A DNA stretch of 64,000 nt from contig JAKPUX010000202.1 in the NCBI GenBank assembly GCA_029554865.1, positions 1 through 64,000 of the forward strand, in the 5' to 3' direction. Positions 57,888 through 64,000 of the stretch are shown here, one piece after another. Under the pieces are notes generated by a model that was not told the origin of the DNA, did not search any database, and worked only from the letters and a program-made list of their open reading frames with translations. The position numbers were made by a program, and so were the translations under genes. The DNA comes from a bacterium. Its GTDB lineage: Bacteria; Zhuqueibacterota; Zhuqueibacteria; Residuimicrobiales; Residuimicrobiaceae. Every line of letters begins with the position of its first letter. Position 1 is the stretch's first letter.

Positions 57888-59696
57888 TCAACGACCGGGC
57901 CGGCTCACGTCAGGAGCGCCCTGGATAAATCCTTCACCCCCCGGGGTCCGGCGGTTCTCAGCGCCCGTCGGGGGCGTCATTCTTCTCCTGGCGCGGCTGC
58001 TGTCACCAGGAGCAGCACCGGCCGGAAATCCCTGACCGCCGGGCCATCTTCCCGAACGCATGCGGCGCATGCCTGAGGTGTCGCCCGGCGTAAAGCCGCC
58101 AGGGAATCCCTGGCCGCCGGGCCTTCTGCCCTGGCGCATGCGGCGCGCCATCGATGTGTCGCCGGGGGAGATGCCGGTGGGGGCACCCGGACCGGGCTGC
58201 ATGCCGCGCATCGCCTCCTCGAGCTGCTTCATCCTGGCGGGATCGATCTCCATCGGCCTGCCATTTCCCGGCATGCCCGGAATGCGGCCCTGCACGCCCT
58301 CGAAATCCCCTGCCGCACCGGTGGGGGCCCGGGCGATGACCCGGCGGTTGCGGTTGCCATCGTAATCATAGGTCAGCCCCCGCCTCTCCATCTCGGCAAA
58401 GGCCGCGCTCAGGTTCTGCCCGCGCCGCAAGGATGCGGCCGCATAGGCGGCATAGCCCATGCGGTGCCAGCCGCTGTCCGGGGCGGTCAGGGAGAGCAGC
58501 TCCCCGGGCTTTAGTTCGGTGGAAACCACCACGATGCGCTGGTCGCTGCGCGACCCGGTCTTGACAGCCAGGGGCTCGGGATAGCCCTTTTTGGGAAAAA
58601 CCACTCTCTCCCCCCCGCGCTCGAAGATGGCTCCTGTAGGTGCGGTGAGGACATTCTGCTCCAGCCCCAGAGCGATCTGGACCCTGGCGGTCATGCCGGG
58701 TTTGAGCACCGAATCGGCCTGGCTCATGCGCACGATGACCTCGAAATCCTTGATTTCGGAATCGAAATCCTGCTTTTGCGCCAGTTTGGCGATCCGCGCC
58801 ACCTGGCCATCAAAGGATCGGCCGGGATAGGCCTCGAGGCTGATGCGGGCGCTCTGATCGATGCTCAGGCGGGCGGCATCCATCTCGTTGACGCGCAGCT
58901 TGACCTGCATGGTATCAAGGTTGGGAATACTGATCACGGGCTCGCCGGGGCGGGGCTTGTCGCCGACAGCGATCTTTTTACGTTCGCCGCCGGATTCGAT
59001 CTCCTGGTAAACCACCAGTCCACCGATGGGAGCGCGCAGGGTCAGATTGCCGATCTTCTCCTCGAGTTCGCGCACCTCCCCCCGGCTCTTCTCAATCTCC
59101 ACCCGCAGGGTGCTCAAGGCCGAGGCATGGATGACCTCCTGGGACTCAAGATTGGTCTGGGCCTCGATGTGGGAGATCCGGGCCTTTTTCTCCTCGAGTT
59201 CTGCATCCATCCGCTTCACCGCCGCCTCGTACTTGAGCAGTTCGCGCTGCAGGACGGCGATTTCCTCCGAATAGGTCGCGGCCGCAATATTGGCTTTAAG
59301 CTGGGAAATGCGCGCGGACTGCTCGGCGCGCAGGCCGTCGCGCTGGGCCAGCAGGGAGGTCAGGGTGTTCTGCGCCAACTCAAGACGATCCTCGAGTTCG
59401 GAGGTGTCGAACTGGACGAGGAAATCGCCCTCCTTCACCACTGTCCCCTCAGGGACCATGGCGATGATCTGCATGTCCATGCGCCATTCCATGGGAGGAG
59501 AGAGATCGACCGAATGGACTGCCTCGACCTCGCCGGTCTCCACGGCATCGATACTGAAATCGCTCAGGCGCAGATCGCTCCAAACGGGTTCACTCCTGGA
59601 CCCGTCGCCGTTCTGCGCACTCACCAGCCAGATGAGCAGAAGCAGGCCGGCGAAGGCAGGCCAGAACCAGCGTTTTTGCATGATCTTTTTGAGCAT
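57888..59696 (-). CDS. HlyD/MacA-type periplasmic adaptor (copy 1) with Gly/Arg/Pro-rich repeated C-terminal tail
   Basis: LRAPIGGLVVYQEIESGGERKKIAVGDKPRPGEPVISIPNL, LKPGMTARVQIALGLEQNVLTAPTGAIFERGGERVV; tail PGDTSMARRMRQGRRPGGQGFPGGFTPGDTSGMRRMRSGRWPGGQGFPAGAAPGDSS. Confidence 0.87.
   Translation of the reverse strand: MLKKIMQKRWFWPAFAGLLLLIWLVSAQNGDGSRSEPVWSDLRLSDFSIDAVETGEVEAVHSVDLSPPMEWRMDMQIIAMVPEGTVVKEGDFLVQFDTSELEDRLELAQNTLTSLLAQRDGLRAEQSARISQLKANIAAATYSEEIAVLQRELLKYEAAVKRMDAELEEKKARISHIEAQTNLESQEVIHASALSTLRVEIEKSRGEVRELEEKIGNLTLRAPIGGLVVYQEIESGGERKKIAVGDKPRPGEPVISIPNLDTMQVKLRVNEMDAARLSIDQSARISLEAYPGRSFDGQVARIAKLAQKQDFDSEIKDFEVIVRMSQADSVLKPGMTARVQIALGLEQNVLTAPTGAIFERGGERVVFPKKGYPEPLAVKTGSRSDQRIVVVSTELKPGELLSLTAPDSGWHRMGYAAYAAASLRRGQNLSAAFAEMERRGLTYDYDGNRNRRVIARAPTGAAGDFEGVQGRIPGMPGNGRPMEIDPARMKQLEEAMRGMQPGPGAPTGISPGDTSMARRMRQGRRPGGQGFPGGFTPGDTSGMRRMRSGRWPGGQGFPAGAAPGDSSRARRRMTPPTGAENRRTPGGEGFIQGAPDVSRPGR
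57985..58165 (-). repeat. ~78-bp in-frame tandem repeat (about 2.3 copies)
   Basis: Unit PGD(T/S)Sxx(R/M)RMRxGRxPGGQGFPxGxx within the adaptor tail. Confidence 0.75.
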
Positions 59697-59903
59697 GAAT
59701 ATACCTGTCCAATGAATGACGGGCGGTCCCGGCTGGACCGCAATTTTGAGGGATGTGTTTTCGCTGCGCTGGGATCGGTGCGCAGGGCTGGGACGGGCGC
59801 CAGGGTAGGGCCGCCTGCAATAGCCGGGGAACGGTTAATAGACGCATCAGGGGAGGAAATGTTCCCGCCCAGCCATTTCTCCCCCCTTGGGTCCGCCCCG
59901 GGC

Positions 59904-61133
59904 TCAGCGGTAGAGCAGGTATTTCTGCCGCAGGGGTTCGAACTGCTGCAGGCCGTTCTGCCAGGAGGCGATGATCTCCTCCGCGCCGGCGCCGGCGCAG
60001 ATCTGTTTCCAGACCCGATCGGTCCCCATCGCCTTGTTGAACATGTCGATTCGGGAGGTGTCGTAGATGTTCCGCTCCGGGTAGAGCTTTTGCAGGGCGC
60101 AAAGGATGTGAATCTGTACCGCCACCGGCTGGAAGCGAACGGGATCGAGAATATGGATCTGCACCCCCTGCAGCTTGACCCCCTTGAAAGTACCATAAAA
60201 GGGGGTGTAATGAAGCGGACGAAAAAAGACGCCGGGGAGGTTCCGGCCATTAAGCTCCCCCGCCAGTTCCTCGGCGGTGATCCAGGGGGCGCCGGCATAC
60301 TCAAAGGGCCCCGGCATGCCGACCCCGACATCGACCTGGTGCAGCTCGCCGATCGAGCCCACCGCCGCGCAGTGGCGGACTGACTGGGCCTGCGGGATGT
60401 GGGGCGAAGTCGGTACCCACATCAGCCCGGTCTCCTCGAAAGCCATCCCCCGCCGCCAGCCCTCCATGGCCACCACACTCAGATCGCAATGGATGCCGAA
60501 TTCTTCATTGAACAGCCGCGCCAGTTCGCCCGCAGTCAGGCCGTAAACGTAGGGGATCGGATAGAGGCCGATGCCGCTGCGGAAGCGCGGATCGAGCACC
60601 GGCCCCTCGACCAGCATACCCCCGAGGGGATCGGGGCGGTCGAGCACGACAAAGGGGATCCCGTTCTCCTTGGCCGCCTCCATGCCGTGTGCCATGGTGT
60701 AAATATAGGTGTAAGGGCGTGAGCCGATGTCCTGGATATCGTAGAGGAGCACATCCACACCCTCCAGCATCTCGGGGGTGGGCTTGTGGTTGCGTCCATA
60801 AAGGCTGAAGACCCTTATTCCGCTTCTGGCATCGACATATCCCTCAACCGCTGCACCGGCCTCGGCATCCCCGCGTACACCGTGCTCGGGGCCGAAGAGG
60901 GCGACGAGCTGGATGCCGGGGAGCCGGCGCAGGGCATCGATGGTCGACTCATGGCCGGAGGTCAGGCCGGTGGCGTTGGTGATCAGGCCGAGCCGTTTGC
61001 CCTGGATGAGGGGCGGCGGATCGCTCACCAGCACATCCACGCCCAGCTTCACCGGCTTGGAGGCCGGCGTCCCGGCCCCACAGGCCGCGGTCAGAAGCAG
61101 CAAAGTGCAGCAGCAGACGATCAGCTCTTTCAT
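59904..61133 (-). CDS. namZ: DUF1343 family, NamZ-like exo-beta-N-acetylmuramidase, lipoprotein
   Basis: KPVKLGVDVLVSDPPPLIQGKRLGLITNATGLTSGHESTIDALRR...LFGPEHGVRGDAEAGAAVEGYVDARSGIRVFSLYG..KPTPEMLEGVDVLLYDIQDIGSRPYTYIYTM. Confidence 0.92.
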   Translation of the reverse strand: MKELIVCCCTLLLLTAACGAGTPASKPVKLGVDVLVSDPPPLIQGKRLGLITNATGLTSGHESTIDALRRLPGIQLVALFGPEHGVRGDAEAGAAVEGYVDARSGIRVFSLYGRNHKPTPEMLEGVDVLLYDIQDIGSRPYTYIYTMAHGMEAAKENGIPFVVLDRPDPLGGMLVEGPVLDPRFRSGIGLYPIPYVYGLTAGELARLFNEEFGIHCDLSVVAMEGWRRGMAFEETGLMWVPTSPHIPQAQSVRHCAAVGSIGELHQVDVGVGMPGPFEYAGAPWITAEELAGELNGRNLPGVFFRPLHYTPFYGTFKGVKLQGVQIHILDPVRFQPVAVQIHILCALQKLYPERNIYDTSRIDMFNKAMGTDRVWKQICAGAGAEEIIASWQNGLQQFEPLRQKYLLYR

Positions 61134-61140
61134 TACTTCC

Positions 61141-63024
61141 TCACTTTTTTTTACCGAATCCCTGCTCGAGCGGGATGAAATAGGCGGCGATGAAGGAGGG
61201 TATGGTCGCCAGCACCACCCAGATGAAGAAGTGGCGATAGCCGATGATCTCCTGCAGCCAGCCGCTGAACATGCCCGGCACCATCATGCCCAGCGCCATC
61301 AGTCCGGTGCAGATCGCGTAATGGGCGGTTTTGTGCTCGCCCTCGCCGGCGACGTAGATCATGTAGAGCATATAGGCGGTGAAACCGAATCCGTAACCGA
61401 ACTGCTCGAGGGCGACAAACAAGCTTACCACCCAGAGGTTATCCGGCTGGGCCTGGGAGAGGTAAATGAAGGCCAGATCGGGCAGATGGATAATGAAGAG
61501 CATGGGAAAAAGCCAGAACTTGAGTCCGCGCCTCGGCACGACAAAACCGCCTAGCAGTCCGCCAATGGTGAGGGCGATGATGCCGATAGTGCCGTAGACC
61601 AGCCCCACCTCACCGGTGGTCATGCCCAGTCCCCCAAGTTCACGGCTGTCGAGCATGAAGGGATGGATGAGCTTGACCAGCTGCGCCTCGCCGAAGCGGT
61701 AGAGGAGCAGGAAGGCGAGGATGGCGCCGATGTGCTTGCGCCTGAAAAAGGAGACGAAGGTGTTGAAGAACTCCCTGAGAAAGTTGCGTGACTGCACCCC
61801 GACGTCGCTGGCCGGCCTGGGCAGGGCGAAGCCGTGATAGAAGAAAAAGATGAGAAAGAGGATGCCGAGGACGATAAAGGTGACCGACCAGGAGAGGGGG
61901 ATGTTGCCGGCGCGGGCCACATAGCTGCCTGTGGCCTCACTTTGCAGCTTGGGATCGAGTTGGATGAGGGCGATGGCCGGCTTGTTCCAGTTGGATTCCG
62001 TGAAGACCAGGCGGCTCCCCTCGACGAGATTGATCGATTTGTCGCCCGCATCGCGACTGAAATTGACCACCACCTCCTTGCCGGGTTCGGGCGGCTGTGA
62101 GAGGCGGAAATAGACGGCGCCGACATTGCCCGCGCGGGCCTCGCCCAGGGCGGCCAACTCGCGCTCTTCGCCGAAATGGCGGCGGAGACAATCCTCCAGC
62201 GGCCGGGCAACGCTGCGGGACCACCAGGAGGGTCCCCCCTCCTCCTTCTTGAGCGCTGTGCTCTCGGCGGGATAAAAGCCGTGCTCAAGGTTCCAGGCAT
62301 GGGTGAAACGGAAGAGGGAATCGATCCTGGCCTTGGGCTGCAACTCGCTGCTGATGATCAGCCGTTCCGGCGCGCAGATCATTCGCAGACCACCGCCCGG
62401 CGTGGCGGCCGCCAGGGAGTCGGGATGAAGCATCTGCACGGCCGCCGCTTGCGGTCCGGCCTGCACCGGCAAAGTCACCGGCGAGAGCCCGGAATGGCCC
62501 TCGATGTAGCCGGCGAGGATGATAAGCAGTCCCTGCCCCGTGATCATCGCAAAACGGTAAAAGGTGCTGCGGATGCCGACAAACCAGGCCTGCTGGTCAT
62601 CCGAAAGGCCGAGCATATAGAAGCCGTCGGCTGCAATGTCATGGGTTGCGGAGGCGAAGGCGAGCACCCAGAGCACAGCGAGGGTATAGAAGAGATAATT
62701 GGGCAGGGGGATGGCCATGGCGATCGCCAGAAAACCGATGCCGATGAGCAGCTGCATGGCGATGATCCAGAAACGCTTGGTCTTGAGGATATCGACCACC
62801 GGGCTCCAGAGGGGCTTGATCACCCAGGGGAGGTAAAGCCAGCTGGTGTAGAGGGCGATGTCGGTATTGGAGAGGCCCAGCCGCTTGAACATGATCACCG
62901 ATACCGTCATGATGACCACATAAGGGATGCCTTCGGCGAAATAGAGGGAAGGAATCCAGAACCAGGGGCTGCGGGAGGCGGCGCCTCCCTCCTTCTTGCT
63001 TTTTTCCTTCATGCGTGCACTCAC
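61141..63024 (-). CDS. AmpG-like MFS muropeptide transporter with ~195-aa inserted domain
   Basis: WFWIPSLYFAEGIPYVVIMTVSVIMFKRLGLSNTDIALYTSWLYLPWVIKPLWSPVVD, ASATHDIAADGFYM; long soluble insertion between ~62485 and 61900. Confidence 0.87.
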   Translation of the reverse strand: MSARMKEKSKKEGGAASRSPWFWIPSLYFAEGIPYVVIMTVSVIMFKRLGLSNTDIALYTSWLYLPWVIKPLWSPVVDILKTKRFWIIAMQLLIGIGFLAIAMAIPLPNYLFYTLAVLWVLAFASATHDIAADGFYMLGLSDDQQAWFVGIRSTFYRFAMITGQGLLIILAGYIEGHSGLSPVTLPVQAGPQAAAVQMLHPDSLAAATPGGGLRMICAPERLIISSELQPKARIDSLFRFTHAWNLEHGFYPAESTALKKEEGGPSWWSRSVARPLEDCLRRHFGEERELAALGEARAGNVGAVYFRLSQPPEPGKEVVVNFSRDAGDKSINLVEGSRLVFTESNWNKPAIALIQLDPKLQSEATGSYVARAGNIPLSWSVTFIVLGILFLIFFFYHGFALPRPASDVGVQSRNFLREFFNTFVSFFRRKHIGAILAFLLLYRFGEAQLVKLIHPFMLDSRELGGLGMTTGEVGLVYGTIGIIALTIGGLLGGFVVPRRGLKFWLFPMLFIIHLPDLAFIYLSQAQPDNLWVVSLFVALEQFGYGFGFTAYMLYMIYVAGEGEHKTAHYAICTGLMALGMMVPGMFSGWLQEIIGYRHFFIWVVLATIPSFIAAYFIPLEQGFGKKK

Positions 63025-63036
63025 TTTCGTGGATAT

Positions 63037-63063
63037 GAAAAAGCCTCATTATTCAATGAGGCT
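63037..63063 (-). terminator. Rho-independent terminator after the BFN-domain gene
   Basis: Minus strand AGCCTCATT-GAAT-AATGAGGCT-TTTTC. Confidence 0.85.
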
Positions 63064-63085
63064 CTTGGGAAAAGAGGGAATCGTC

Positions 63086-63655
63086 TCAGGTGGTCTTTTC
63101 ACGCAGGTGTGACTTGACTCTCTTGATCTCATCGCGGATGCGAGCCGCCTCTTCGTAGCGCTCTTCCTGGACGGCGTTGATGAGATCGATATTAAGCTGC
63201 TCGAGGCGGTCGCCGGGAGCCTGCTCATCGTCCGCATCCTCGGAGGGGGGCACGCCATCCATAATCGCCGCCTTGCGCATCACCTCTTCGACGACGAAAA
63301 TCGGAGCGTTCATGCGCAGTGCGATGGCGATGGCGTCGCTCGGGCGCGCGTCGATCTCCTTGGCCCTGCCGTTGTTGGTCATGGTGATGATCGCGAAATA
63401 GGTGTTGTCGCGCAGATCACTGACCACCACCTTCTCCACCGTAATGGTGAGCATCTCCAGCAGGTTGCGGATGAGATCGTGGGTCAGGGGACGGGGTGGG
63501 GCGATATTCTCGAGCTGAAGCGCAATGGCTTGCGCCTCAGTTGAACCGACCACAATGGGCAGCCACCGGCTCTGCTTTTCATCCTTGAGGATGACCACGA
63601 ATCGGCTGGTCGCCGTGTCGAGCGTCACACGTTCTACCTTGGCTCGGACCAGCAT
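63086..63655 (-). CDS. Bifunctional nuclease (DUF151/BFN) domain protein with C-terminal UVR motif
   Basis: MLVRAKVERVTLDTATSRFVVILKDEKQSRWLPIVVGSTEAQAIALQLENIAPPRPLTHDLI...; UVR-like QEERYEEAARIRDEIKRVKSHL; SD AGGAGG spaced 8 nt from ATG 63655. Confidence 0.92.
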   Translation of the reverse strand: MLVRAKVERVTLDTATSRFVVILKDEKQSRWLPIVVGSTEAQAIALQLENIAPPRPLTHDLIRNLLEMLTITVEKVVVSDLRDNTYFAIITMTNNGRAKEIDARPSDAIAIALRMNAPIFVVEEVMRKAAIMDGVPPSEDADDEQAPGDRLEQLNIDLINAVQEERYEEAARIRDEIKRVKSHLREKTT

Positions 63656-63850
63656 TGCCTCCACCTCCTTTGAATCGTAAAGCCAGGGCCAAATACGGTT
63701 AATGTTAACTATTTTTATTCTCTATGTCAAGATTTATTTTGGCCCGGCCGGGCGCTGTTGCCGCCCCATTCCACGGCAAATAAGCGCTTGCATTGCAGCC
63801 GATTTTTCATTACTTTTTTATCGTGGAACCAACAAGCCAAGGGAGTGGAA

Positions 63851-64000
63851 ATGCTCATCTTTGAAAAAGCAGTGATCAAGAAGTACTGGCCGGCGGACGA
63901 CAAGGGCGCTGACGATCTCATCGTACGCCAGGTCCAGATGCAGGTCGAGGCGGAAATCGATGACAGTGATCAGATTCGCGAACTCTACAAGAACATGGTC
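63851..64000 (+). CDS. Unknown protein, N-terminal 50 codons only (truncated by window end)
   Basis: MLIFEKAVIKKYWPADDKGADDLIVRQVQMQVEAEIDDSDQIRELYKNMV, open to window end; AAGGGAG upstream of ATG. Not in the ORF track. Confidence 0.6.
   Translation, partial: MLIFEKAVIKKYWPADDKGADDLIVRQVQMQVEAEIDDSDQIRELYKNMV

Noticed and set aside
58776-60383. 535-aa plus-strand ORF
   Set aside because: Antisense across adaptor1 and NamZ genes including their intergenic gap; no motif support.

Overview
This 64 kb window is high-GC bacterial DNA. It probably comes from an FCB-superphylum lineage (Calditrichota/KSB1/Ignavibacteria-like), judging from several C-terminal T9SS sorting domains with 'NYPNPFNP' linkers, a PorV/PorQ-type protein, and TonB-receptor plus SSS-symporter based nutrient uptake. 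I support about 34 CDSs, two of them truncated by the window edges. No tRNA, rRNA, CRISPR array or transposase was seen. The centre of the window (~8.4-44.6 kb) is a large beta-mannan/plant-polysaccharide utilization locus. It encodes a GH26, two GH5-like proteins, a GH2 beta-mannosidase, a GH130 mannosylglucose phosphorylase, an AGE-family (mannobiose/cellobiose) 2-epimerase, a DUF5060-type glycosidase, an SGNH esterase, a pectinesterase, an SSS symporter, a tandem-CBM surface protein and a LacI regulator with candidate operators. The main finding is a co-directional ~21 kb, ten-gene run (40.1 -> 19.2 kb). It pairs a TonB receptor with a PorV-like protein, a 1202-aa secreted protein and a PPIase lipoprotein, with no SusD, directly upstream of the mannobiose epimerase/phosphorylase pathway. 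Other items worth a second look are a glycyl-radical enzyme that preserves the HypD (trans-4-hydroxyproline dehydratase) active-site residues at one constant offset, an AmpG-NamZ peptidoglycan-recycling pair whose AmpG carries a ~195-aa inserted domain, an efflux operon with two paralogous adaptors but no ATPase, a 16-copy SBBP propeller gene of anomalously low GC, and several RNA/DNA secondary-structure elements. All calls come from reading the sequence and ORF translations. No database search was run.
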